This document shows positions 46,563-58,777 of a stretch of 64,000 nucleotides of DNA, one piece after another. Numbering within the stretch: position 1 is the stretch's first letter; every line of letters starts with the position of its first letter. Source of the DNA: Rheum nobile (taxonomy: Eukaryota; Streptophyta; Magnoliopsida; Caryophyllales; Polygonaceae); assembly GCA_027886185.1 (NCBI GenBank), contig WOAB01000595.1:1488001-1552000 (forward strand), read 5' to 3'. The notes beneath the pieces were generated by a model. The model did no database searches, was not told the origin of the DNA, and saw nothing but the letters and a program-made list of their open reading frames with translations. The position numbers and the translations under genes were made by a program.

Positions 46563-48538
46563 GGCTCGAGGCCTCGCCGTTCCCTCTCTGTAAAGAAACG
46601 ATGTCACCAACATCTTGCAGCGCCACAAAACTACAGAGTAGTAACATCGACCTTCTCGTACTCCTCATACTGACAGTGTCGTAGAGCTTGTTATGTAGCC
46701 TGCATCCACTCTAAAAATACAGCAGGATCATAATCACCATGAAAATGCTCTATAGTTACCTTGATCTCGTGACGACTGGCATAGGGGTTGGGCCCGGGTC
46801 GGCGCGCAACGAAATGCCGATCTGCATGATCTGTCTCCGGATAGGGCTCATCCAAGTCATCATCGAAATCATCAAAGTCGTCCTGGATGACGGGGCGATG
46901 TCGATGCTGGCGACGGCGAGCATGGTCCTCGGCGCCGGGGTGCGCGCGGGCGGCTGACATGGCCTGGTGTCCGCGGCCGTCACGTGCAACTGGCTGCCTG
47001 ACTAGGCGTCGCGGTGGCGTCGTAATCCTTGGTGGGATGTAATCCGGGGGAAACTGCTGGCTCTCAACTGGGTCCCCCAATGGTGGATGGAAGTTTCCCG
47101 GATTCGGGACACCTGCAACCTCAAAACCCTCCTCATCAAATTCTGTAAAAAAATTGGGAGTCACATACCTGGGACGCGGTGCGGAACGCGAAACAGTGCC
47201 GGGATCGCGATTGGTCGTGGGGCACGACAGTGCCGTCTGTGGTGCCCGGCCGTTGGCTAGGCCGCGAGCTGCGTCTCGGCGGCGCTCAATGGCATCATGA
47301 CGTGCCTCGGTCCGCTGCATGGACTCGTAACGCCGACGTCGGTCAGTTGCGTCAACGTAAGGGTAGAGCCCTAATTCAGCGGCGGGGGACTCGTGCTCGA
47401 CGGAGTCGTAGGCAAAGTCGTCCACTAGCGAGCGTTGTGGTTCATACCGGTTGAAGCCATGGTCCTCCTGCTGGGACTCGATGATGGAGTCGAGGCAGCG
47501 AAGTCCCAGCTAGAGCTGCGAGGTCGAGGGCATCAGGCCCTTGCCTTTTTCCAGGCGCCGCGTAATGTCGGTAGTTGCTACGGGCGCCAACTGGAGGTCA
47601 ACAGCAGCAGTGTCGGCTGAGACAGTGTTGGCCGCGGTCGCGGCTATTGCTGCCGCGGTCGCGGCTAGTGCAGAATTGATGTTTCTTGCTTCTGCGAGCT
47701 GGGCTTCGAGGTCCGCAACGCGCTTGGCGTAAGCCTCGTCTGTGGCCTGGCGAACGGCGTTGTCCGAGTCCGAATATGTCCCTAAAGACACCATGACCAC
47801 ACGCAAGAGAAGAAAACACAAAAACAAATACAAAAAACAACGAACAAAATAGATCAAATCAAACCCACAATGTCTCACGTAGGTCACTAATCTGGGTAGG
47901 GCCGTGAGGTCAGAGTGGCTAGGGTGACTCAACGTGGGCTAAACCAACACAACAACCACACTAACCTCACAATTCAGATGCCAAAAATTAGTGACTACGT
48001 AAGAAGCAATCTAGCATGCAATCCCTAGAATCCATAGAGAAAGAATTCGGTGGCTGATTTTTTTTTTTGTAAAACCGAATGCTTTTTTAAAAAAAAAAAA
48101 ATGACACAAGCTGTAAATGAAGAAAGAGAGCAATATTGCACGGCCAATTTTTATTTTTTTTACTTAGGCCGTGAGCATGCTGTAGAGTAGAGATGAGAAA
48201 GATGCAATGTGATGGATGAAAACTAAAGAGAGCAACCTAGAAAAAATTCCTACAATAATCAATGATGTGTAGCAAGCAAAAAATGCAAGCTTATGAGGAT
48301 GCGATGCAAGAAAAGTCAACGACTAGGGCTAGGCTTCTCACGGCTACACTCTAAATTTTACGGATTTTTTTTATATGGTCTCTCGGCCTTGAACAAGGGC
48401 TTAGAAAAGCCACAAATTCAACCTAGGCTAGGGGATGTTGGCGACAACCAACAACAACACAAACACACACTCGGCAAGCGGCAACAAGCCACAAACCGAG
48501 ACCAAAAGGGAGCAAAAATTGTGTCGGCAAGCCACATA
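46563..48538 (-). repeat. Array monomer 3 (1976 bp, internal deletion)
   Basis: Gag pieces 47510-47795 and 46691-47425. Lacks about 80 bp of leader at 48047 (AGAAT joined to TCGGTGG). Shares with monomer 5 CCCTCTCTGTAAAGAAACG, ACATCTTGCAGCG, GTAGAGCTTGTTATG and GATGTCGATGCTGG. Confidence 0.95.
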
Positions 48539-50574
48539 GGCTCGAGGCCTCGCCGTTCCCTGTCTGACAGAAACGATGTCACCAACATCGTGCAGCGCCA
48601 CGAAACTGCAGAGTAGTAACATTGACCTTCTCGTACTCCTCATACTGACAGTGTCGTAGAGCGTGTTATGTAGCCTGCATCCACTCTAAAAACACAGCAG
48701 GATCATAATCACCATGAAAATGCTCTATAGTTACCTTGATCTCGTGACGACTGGCATAGGGGTTGGGCCCGGGTCGGCGCGCAACGAAATGCCGATCTGC
48801 ATGATCTGTCTCCGGATAGGGCTCATCCAAGTCATCATCGAAATCATCAAAGTCGTCCGGGATGACGGGGCGATGTCGACGCTGGCGACGGCGAGCATGG
48901 TCCTCGGCACCGGGGTGCGCGCGGACGGTTGACATGGCCTGGTGTCCGCGGCCGTCACGTGCAACTGGCTGCCTGACTAGGCGTCGCGGTGGCGTTGTAA
49001 TCCTTGGTGGGATGTAATCCGAGGGAAACTGCTGGCTCTCAACTGGGTCCCCCAATGGTGGATGGAACTTTCCCGGATTCGGGACACTTGCAACCTCAAA
49101 ACCCTCCTCATCAAATTCTGTAAAAACAATGGGAGTCACATACCTGGGATGCGGTACGGAACGCAAAACAATGTCGGGATCGCGGCTGGTCGTGGGGCGT
49201 GACAGTGCCGTCTGTGGTGCCCGGCCGTTGGCTAGGCCGCGAGCTGTGTCTCGGCGGCGCTCAATGGCATCATGACGTGCCTCGGTCCGCTACATGGACT
49301 CGTAACGCCGACGTCAGTCAGTTGCATCAACGTAAGGGTAGAGCCCTAATTCAGCGGCAGGGGACTCGTGCTCGGCGGAGTCGTAGGCAAAGTCGTCCAC
49401 TAGCGAGCGTTGTGGTTCATACCGGTTGAAGCCATGGTCCTCCTGCTGGGACAAGATGATGGAATCGAGGCGGCGAAGTCCCAGCTAGAGCTGCGAGGTC
49501 GAGGGCATTAGGCCCTTGCCTTTTTCCAGGCGCCGCGTAATGTCGGTAGTTGCTGCAGGCGCCAACTGGAGGTCATCAGCAGCAGTGTCGGCTGAGACAG
49601 TGTTGGCCGCGGTCGCGGCTAGTGCGTAATTGATGTTTCTTGCTTCTGCGAGCTGGGCTTCTAGGTCCGCAACGCGCTTGGCGTAAGCCTCGTCTGCGGC
49701 CTGGCGAACGGCGTTGTCCGAGTCCGAATATGTCCCTAAAGACACCATGACCACACGCAAGAGAAGAAAACACAAAAACAAATACAAAAAACAACGAACA
49801 AAATAGATCAAATCAAACCCACAATGTCTCACGTAGGTCACTAATCTGGGTAGGGCCGTGAGGTCAGAGTGGCTAGGGTGACTCAACGTGGGCTAAACCA
49901 ACACAACAACCACACTAACCTCACAATTCAGATGCCAAAAATCAGTGACTACGTAAGAAGCAATCTAGCATGCAATTCCTAGAATCCATAGAGAAAGAAT
50001 ACGGGGAGGTGGGCTTAATGGACCTGTGTCAATAGTGAATCGGCTTCGCCGAGATCGCCTGAGGCTTTCGTTTTTCTAATTCAGTGGCTGATTTTTTTTT
50101 TTTGTAAAACCGACTGCCTTTTTTAAAAAAAAAAATGACACAAGCTGTAAATGAAGAAAGAGAGCAATATTGCACTGCCAATTTTTATTTTTTTTACTTA
50201 GGCCGTGAGCATGCTGTAGAGTAGAGATGAGAAAGATGCAATGTGATGGATGAAAACTAAAGAGAGCAACCTAGAAAAAATTCCTACAATAATCAATGAT
50301 GTGTAGCAAGCAAAAAATGCAAGATTATGAGGATGCGATGCAAGAAAAGTCCACGACTAGGGCTAGGCTTCTCACGGCTACACTCTAAATTTTTTGGAAT
50401 TTTTTTTTATATGGTCTCTCGGCCTTGAACAAGGGCTTATAAAAGCCACAAATTCAACCTAGGCTAGGGTATGTTGGCGACAACCAACAACAACACAAAC
50501 ACACACTCGGCAAGCGGCAACAAGCCATAAACCGAGACCAAAAGGGAGCAAAAACTTTGTCGGCAAGCCACATA
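48539..50574 (-). repeat. Array monomer 4 (2036 bp)
   Basis: Gag pieces 49485-49749 and 48666-49166. Carries the monomer-2 variant set. Lacks 21 bp at about 49618, one copy of a CCGCGGTCGCGG-containing unit, consistent with slippage between the two copies. Confidence 0.95.
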
Positions 50575-52629
50575 GGCTCGATGCCTCGCCGTTCCCTCTC
50601 TGTAAAGAAACGATGTCACCAACATCTTGCAGCGCCACAAAACTACAGAGTAGTAACATCGACCTTCTCGTACTCCTCATACTGACAGTGTCGTAGAGCT
50701 TGTTATGTAGCCTGCATCCACTCTAAAAACACAGCAGGATCATAATCACCATGAAAATGCTCTATAGTTACCTTGATCTCGTGACGACTGGCATAGGGGT
50801 TGGGCCCGGGTCGGCGCACAACGAAATGCCGATCTGCATGATCTGTCTCCGGATAGGGCTCATCCAAGTCATCATCGAAATCATCAAAGTCGTCCTGGAT
50901 GACGGGGCGATGTCGATGCTGGCAACGGCGAGCATGGTCCTCGGCGCCGGGGTGCGCGCGGGTGGCTGACATGGCCTGGTGTCCGCGGCCGTCACGTGCA
51001 ATTGGCTGCCTGACTAGGCGTCGCGGTGGCGTCGTAATCCTTGGTGGGATGTAGTCTGGGGGAAACTGCTGGCTCTCAACTGGGTCCCCCAATGGTGGAT
51101 GGAAGTTTCCCGGATTCGGGACACCTGCAACCTCAAAACCCTCCTTATCAAATTCTGTAAAAAAAATGGGAGTCACATACCTGGGACGCGGTGTGGAACG
51201 CGAAACAGTGCCGGGATCGCGGCTGGTCGTGGGGCGCGACAGTGCCGTCTGTGGTGCCCGGCCGTTGGCTAGGCCGCGAGCTGCGTCTCAGCGGTGCTCA
51301 ATGGCATCATGACGTGCCTCGGTCCGCTGCATGGACTCGTAACGCCGACGTCGGTCAGTTGCGTCAACGTAAGGGTAGAGCCCTAATTCAGCGGCGGGGG
51401 ACTCGTGCTCGGCGGAGTCGTAGGCAAAGTCGTCCACTAGCGAGCGTTGTGGTTCATACCGGTTGAAGCCATGGTCCTCCTGCTGGGACTCGATGATGGA
51501 GTCGAGGCGGTGAAGTCCCAGCTAGAGCTGCGAGGTCGAGGGCATCAGGCCCTTGCCTTTTTCCAGGCGCCGCGTAATGTCGGTAGTTGCTGCGGGCGCC
51601 AACTGGAGGTCAACAGTAGCAGTGTCGGCTGAGACAGTGTTGGCCGCGGTCGCGGCTATTGCTGCCGCGGTCGCGGCTAGTGCAGAATTGATGTTTCTTG
51701 CTTCTGCGAGCTGGGCTTCGAGGTCCGCAACGCGCTTGGCGTAAGCCTCGTCTGCGGCCTGGCGAACGGCGTTGTCCGAGTCTGAATATGTCCCTAAAGA
51801 CACCATGACCACACGCAAGAGAAGAAAACACAAAAACAAATACCAAAAACAACGAACAAAATAGATCAAATCAAACCCACAATGTCTCACGTAGGTCACT
51901 AATCTGGGTAGGGCCGTGAGGTCAGAGTGGCTAGGGTGACTCAACGTGGGCTAAACCAACACAACAACCACACTAACCTCACAATTCAGATGCCAAAAAT
52001 CAGTGACTACGTAAGAAGCAATCTAGCATGCAATCCCTAGAATCCACAGAGAAAGAATACGGGGAGGTGGGCTTAATGGACCTGTGTCAATAGTGAATCG
52101 GCTTCGCCGAGATCGCGTGAGGCTTTCGTTTTTCTAATTCAGTGGCTGATTTTTTTTTTTGTAAAACCGAATGCTTTTTAAAAAAAAAAAAATGACACAA
52201 GCTGTAAATGAAGAAAGAGAGCAATATTGCACGGCCAATTTTTATTTTTTTTACTTAGGCCGTGAGCATGCTGTAGAGTAGAGATGAGAAAGATGCAATG
52301 TGATGGATGAAAACTAAAGAGAGCAACCTAGAAAAAAATCCTACAATAATCAATGATGTGTAGGAAGCAAAAAATGCAAGATTATGAGGATGCGATGCAA
52401 GAAAAGTCAACGACTAGGGCTAGGCTTCTCACGGCTACACTCTAAATTTTTTGGATTTTTTTTATATGGTCTCTCGGCCTTGAACAAGGGCTTAGAAAAG
52501 CCACAAATTCAACCTAGGCTAGGGGATGTTGACGACAACCAACAACAACACAAACACACACTCGGCAAGCGGCAACAAGCCACAAACCGAGACCAAAAGG
52601 GAGCAAAAACTGTGTCGGCAAGCCACATA
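50575..52629 (-). repeat. Array monomer 5 (2055 bp)
   Basis: Gag pieces 51522-51807 and 50703-51176. Carries the monomer-3 variant set but not its leader deletion. Confidence 0.95.
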
Positions 52630-54681
52630 GGCTCGAGGCCTCGCCGTTCCCTGTCTGTACAGAAATGATGTCACCAACATCGTGCAGCGCCACAAAACTA
52701 CAGAGTAGTAACATCGACCTTCTCGTACTCCTCATACTGACAGTGTCGTAGAGCGTGTTATGTAGCCTGCATCCACTCTAAAAACACAGCAGGATCATAA
52801 TCACCATGAAAATGCTCTATAGTTACCTTGATCTCGTGACGACTGACATAGGGGTTGGGCCCGGGTCGGCACGCAACGAAATGCCGATCTGCATGATCTG
52901 TCTCCGGATCGGGCTCATCCAAGTCATCATCGAAATGATCAAAGTCGTCCTGGATGACGGGTGATGTCGACGCTGGCGACGGCGAGCATGATCCTCGACG
53001 CCGGGGTGCGCGCGGGAGGCTGACATGGCCTGGTGTCCGCGGCCGTCACGTGCAACTGGCTGCCTGACTAGGCGGCGCGGTGGCGTCGTAATCCTTGGTG
53101 GGATGTAATCCGGGGGAAACTGCTGGCTCTCAACTGGGTCCTCCAATGGTGGATGGAAGTTTCCCGGATTCGGGACACCTGTAACCTCAAAACCCTCCTC
53201 ATCAAATTCTGTAAAAACAATGGGAGTCACATACCTGGGACGCGATGCGGAACGCGAAACAGTGCCGGGATCGCGGCTGGTCGTGGGGCGCGACAGTGCC
53301 GTCTGTGGTGCCCGGCCGTTGGCTAGGCCGCGAGCTGCGTCTCGGCGGCGCTCAATGGCATCATGACGTGCCTCGGTCCGCTGCATGGACTCGTAACGCC
53401 GACGTCGGTCAGTTGCGTCAACGTAAGGGTAGAGCCCTAATTCAGCGGCGGGGGACTTGTGCTCGGCGGAGTCGTAGGCAAAGTCGTCCACTAGCGAGCA
53501 TTGTGGTTCATACCGGTTGAAGCCATGGTCCTCCTGCTGGGACTCGATGATGGAGTCGAGGCGGCGAAGTCCCAGCTAGAGCTGCGAGGTCGAGGCCATC
53601 AGGCCCTTGCCTTTTTCCAGGCGCCGCGTAATTTCGGTAGTTGCTGCGGGCGCCAACTGGAGGTCAACAGCAGCAGTGTCGGCTGAGACAGTGTTGGCCG
53701 CTGTCGCGGCTATTGCTGCCGCGGTCGCGGCTAGTGCAGAATTGATGTTTCTTGCTTCTACGAGCTGGGCTTCAAGGTCCCCAACGCGCTTGGCGTAAGC
53801 CTCGTCTGCGGCCTAGTGAACGGCGTTGTCCGAGTCCGAATATGTCCCTAAAGACACCATGACCACACGCAAGAGAAGAAAACACAAAAACAAATACAAA
53901 AAACAACGAACAAAATAGATCAAATCAAACCCACAATGTCTCACGTAGGTCACTAATCTGGGTAGGGCCGTGAGGTCATAGTGGCTAGGGTGACTCAACG
54001 TGGGCTAAACCAACACAACAACCACACTAACCTCACAATTCAGATGCCAAAAATTAGTGACTACGTAAGAAGCAATCTAGCATGCAATCCCTAGAATCCA
54101 CAGAGAAAGAATACGGGGAGGTGGGCTTAATGGACCTGTGTCAATAGTGAATCGGCTTCGCCGAGATCGCCTGAGGCTTTCGTTTTTCTAATTCGGTGGC
54201 TGATTTTTTTTTTGTAAAACCGAATGCTTTTTTTTTTTTTTTAAAATGACACAAGCTGTAAATGAAGAAAGAGAGCAATATTGCACGGCCAATTTTTTTT
54301 TTTTACTTAGGCCGTGAGCACGTTGTAGAGTAGAGATGAGAAAGATGCAATGTGATGGATGAAAACTAAAGAGAGCAACCTAGAAAAAATTCCTACAATA
54401 ATCAATGATGTGTAGCAAGCAAAAAATGCAAGATTATGAGGATGCGATGCAAGAAAAGTCAACGACTAGGGCTAGGCTTCTCACGGCTACACTCTAAATT
54501 TTTCGGATTTTTTTTATATGGTCTCTCGGCCTTGAACAAGGGCTTAGAAAAGCCACAAATTCAACCTAGGCTAGGGGATGTTGGCGACAACCAACAACAA
54601 CACAAACACACACTCGGCAAGCGGCAACAAGCCACAAACCGAGACCAAAAGGGAGCAAAAACTGTGTCGGCAAGCCACATA
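52630..54681 (-). repeat. Array monomer 6 (2052 bp)
   Basis: Gag body 52823-53491. A stop near 53813 cuts the gag N-terminus (NAV then His-stop). Shares with monomer 7 a 2-base deletion (GATGACGGGTGATGTCG at about 52955) and GACGCGATGCGG. Confidence 0.95.
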
Positions 54682-56734
54682 GGCTCGAGGCCTCGCCGTT
54701 CCCTGTCTGTACAGAAACGATGTCACCAACATCGTGCAGCACCACAAAACTACAGAGTAGTAACATTGACCTTCTCGTACTCCTCATACTGACAGTGTCG
54801 TAGAGCGTGTTATATAGCCTGCATCTACTCTAAAAACACAACAGGATCATAATCACCATGAAAATGCTCTATAGTTACCTTGATCTCGTGACGACTGGCA
54901 TAGGGGTTGGGCCCGGGTCGGCGCGCAACGAAATGCCGATCTGCATGATCTGTCTCCGGATAGGGCTCATCTAAGTCATCATCGAAATCATCAAAGTCGT
55001 CCTGGATGACGGGTGATGTCGACGCTGGCGAAAGCGAGCATGGTCCTCGGCGCCGGGGTGCGCGCGGGCGGCTAACATGGCCTGGTGTCCGCGGCCGTCA
55101 CGTGCAACTGGCTGCCTGACTAGGCGTCGCGGTGGCGTCGTAATCCTTGGTGGGATGTAATCCGGGGGAAACTGCTGGCTCTTAACTGGGTCCCCCAATG
55201 GTGGATGGAAGTTTCCCGGATTCGGGACACCTGCAACCTCAAAACCCTCCTCATCAAATTCTGTAAAAACAATGGGAGTCACATACCTGGGACGCGATGC
55301 GGAACGCGAAACAGTGCCGGGATCGCGGCTGGTCGTGGGGCGCGACAGTGCCGTCTGTGGTGCCCGGCCGTTGGCTAGGCCGCGAGCTGCGTCTCGGCGG
55401 CGCTCAATGGCATCATGACGTGCCTCGGTCCACTGCATGGACTCGTAACGCCGACGTCGGTCAGTTGCGTCAACGTAAGGGTAGAGCCCTAATTCAGCGG
55501 CGGGGGACTCGTGCTCGGCGGAGTCGTAGGCAAAGTCATCCACTAGCGAGCGTTGTGGTTCATACCGGTTGAAGCCATGGTCCTCCTGCTGGGACTCGAT
55601 GATGGAGTCGAGGCGGCGAAGTCCCAGCTAGAGCTGCGAGGTCGAGGGCATCAGGCCCTTGCCTTTTTCCAGGCGCCGCGTAATGTCGGTAGTTGCTGCG
55701 GGCGCCAACTGGAGGTCAACAGCAGCAGTGTCGGCTGAGACAGTATTGGCCGCTGTCGCGGCTATTGCTGCCGCGGTCGCGGCTAGTGTAGAATTGATGT
55801 TTCTTGCTTCTGCGAGCTGGGCTTCGAGGTCCCCAACGCGCTTGGCGTAAGCCTCGTCTGCGGCCTGGCGAACGGCGTTGTCCGAGTCCGAATATGTCCC
55901 TAAAGACACCATGACCACACGCAAGAGAAGAAAACACAAAAACAAATACAAAAAACAACGAACAAAATAGATCAAATCAAACCCACAATGTCTCACGTAG
56001 GTCACTAATCTGGGTAGGGCCGTGAGGGCGGAGTGGCTAGGGTGACTCAACGTGGCCTAAACCAACACAACAACCACACTAACCTCACAATTCAGATGCC
56101 AAAAATTAGTGACTACGTAAGAAGCAATCTAGCATGCAATCCCTAGAATCCACAGAGAAAGAATACGGGGAGGTGGGCTTAATGGACCTGTGTCAATAGT
56201 GAATCGGCTTCGCCGAGATCGCCTGAGGCTTTCGTTTTTCTAATTCGGTGGCTGATTTTTTTTTTGTAAAACCGAATGCTTTTTAAAAAAAAAAAATGAC
56301 ACAAGCTGTAAATGAAGAAAGAGAGCAATATTGCACGGCCAATTTTTATTTTTTTTACTTAGGCCGTGAGCATGCTGTAGAGTAGAGATGAGAAAGATGC
56401 AATGTGATGGATGAAAACTAAAGAGAGCAACCTAGAAAAAATTCCTACAATAATCCATGATGTGTAACAAGCAAAAAATGCAATATTATGAGGATGCGAT
56501 GCAAGAAAAGTCCACGACTAGGGCTAGGCTTCTCACGGCTACACTCTGAATTTTTTGGATTTTTTTTTATATGGTCTCTCGGCCTTGAACAAGGGCTTAG
56601 AAAAGCCACAAATTCAACCTAGGCTAGGGGATGTTGGCGACAACCAACAACAACACAAACACACACTTGGCAAGCGGCAACAAGCCACAAACCGAGACCA
56701 AAAGGGAGCAAAAACTGTGTCGGCAAGCCACATA
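54682..56734 (-). repeat. Array monomer 7 (2053 bp)
   Basis: Gag pieces 55628-55913 and 54971-55543. Same 2-base deletion as monomer 6 at about 55010, which shifts the acidic part of gag out of frame. Confidence 0.95.
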
Positions 56735-58777
56735 GACTCGAGGCCTCGCCGTTCCCTGTCTGTACAGAAACGATGTCACCAACATCATGCAGCGCCACAA
56801 AACTACAGAGTAGTAACATCGACCTTCTCGTACTCCTCATACTGACAGTGTCGTAGAGCGTGTTATGTACCCTACATCCACTCTAAAAACATAGCAGGAT
56901 CATAATCACCATGAAAATGCTCTATAGTTACCTTGATCTCGTGACGACTGGCATAGGGGTTGGGCCGGGGTCGGCGCGCAACGAAATGTCGATCTGCATG
57001 ATCTGTCTCCGGATAGGGCTCATCCAAGTCATCATCGAAATCATCAAAGTCGTCCTGGATGACGGGGCGATGTCGACACTGGCGACGGCGAGCATGGTCC
57101 TCGGCGCCGGGGTGCGCGCGGGCGGCTGACATGGCCTGGTGTCCGCGGCCGTCACGTGCAACTGGCTGCCTGACTAGGCATCGCGATGGCGTCGTAATCC
57201 TTGGTGGGATGTAATCCGGGGGAAGCTACTGGGTCCCCCAATGGTGGATGGAAGTTTCCCGGATTCGGGACACCTACAACCTCAAAACCCTCCTCATCAA
57301 ATTCTGTAAAAACAATGGGAGTCACATACCTGGGACGCGGTGCGGAACGCGAAACAGTGCCGGGATCGCGGCTGGTCATGGGGCGCGACAGTGCCGTCTG
57401 TGGTGCCCGGCCGTTGGCTAGGCCGTGAGCTGCGTCTCGGCGGCGCTCAATGGCATCATGACGTGCCTCGGTCCGCTGCATGGACTCGTAACGCCGACGT
57501 CGGTCAGTTGCGTCAATGTAAGGGTAGAGCCCTAATTCAACGGCGGGGGACTCGTGCTCGGCGGAGTCGTAGGCAAAGTCGTCCACTAGTGAGCATTGTG
57601 GTTCATACCGGTTGAAGCCATGGTCCTCCTGCTGGGACTCGATGATGGAGTCGAGGCGGCGAAGTCCCAGGTAGAGCTGCGAGGTCGAGGGCATCAGGCC
57701 CTTGCCTTTTTCCAGGCGCCGCGTAATGTCGGTAGTTGCTGCGGGTGCCAACTGGAGGTCAACAACAGCAGTGTCGGCTGAGACAGTGTTGGCCGCTGTC
57801 GCGGCTATTGCTGCCGCGGTCGCGGCTAGTGCAGAATTGATGTTTCTTGCTTCTGCGAGATGGGCTTCGAGGTCCCCAATGCGCTTGGCGTAAGCCTCAT
57901 CTGCGGCCTGGCGAACGGCGTTGTCCGAGTCCGAATATGACCCTAAAGACACCATGACCACACGCAAGAGAAGAAAACACAAAAACAAATACAAAAAACA
58001 ATGAACAAAATAGATCAAATCAAACCCACAATGTCTCACGTAGGTCACTAATCTTGGTAGGGCCGTGAGGTCAGAGTGGCTAGGGTGACTCAACGTGGGC
58101 TAAACCAACACAACAACCACACTAACCTCACAATTCAGATGCCAAAAATTAGTGACTACGTAAGAAGCAATCTAGCATGCAATCCCTAGAATCCACAGAG
58201 AAAGAATACGGGGAGTGGGCTTAATGGACCTGTGTCAATAGTGAATCGGCTTCGCCGAGATCGCCTGAGGCTTTCGTTTTTCTAATTCGGTGGCTGATTT
58301 TTTTTTTGTAAAACCGAATGCTTTTTTTTTTAAAAAAAATGACACAAGCTGTAAATGAAGAAAGAGAGCAATATTGCACGACCAATTTTTATTTTTTTTA
58401 CTTAGGCCGTGAGCATGCTGTAGAGTAGAGATGAGAAAGATGCAATGTGATGGATGAAAACTAAAGAGAGTAACCTAGAAAAAATTCCTACAATAATCAA
58501 TGATGTATAGCAAGCAAAAAATGCAAGATTATGAGGATGCGATGCAAGAAAAGTCCACGACTAGGGCTAGGCTTCTCACGGCTACACTCAAAATTTTTCA
58601 GATTTTTTTTTATACGATCTCTCGGCCTTGAACAAGGGCTTAGAAAAGCCACAAATTCAACCTAGGCTAGGGGATGTTGGCGACAACCAACAACAACACA
58701 AACACACACTCGGCAAGCGGCAACAAGCCACAAACCGAGACCAAAAGGGAGCAAAAACTGTGTCGGCAAGCCACATA
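56735..58777 (-). repeat. Array monomer 8 (2043 bp)
   Basis: Junction reads GACTCGAGG. Has the open Tyr codon (CAGGTAGAG) where monomers 1-7 have a stop. An 11-base deletion at about 57230 shifts gag; see the separate gag entry. Shares GGCATCGCGATGGCG and CACCTACAACC with monomer 9. Confidence 0.95.
57152..57956 (-). pseudogene. Longest gag N-terminal frame of the array (monomer 8)
   Basis: From ATG 57954-57956, the gag N-terminus, Tyr-containing SQLYLGLRRL and acidic region read without a stop to 57152. The last part is off frame after the 11-base deletion near 57230. An upstream in-frame extension to 58093 lies in the leader and is probably not translated. It lacks the capsid core, zinc knuckle and all of pol, so at most it could give a truncated Gag head of about 267 residues. 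Confidence 0.6.
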
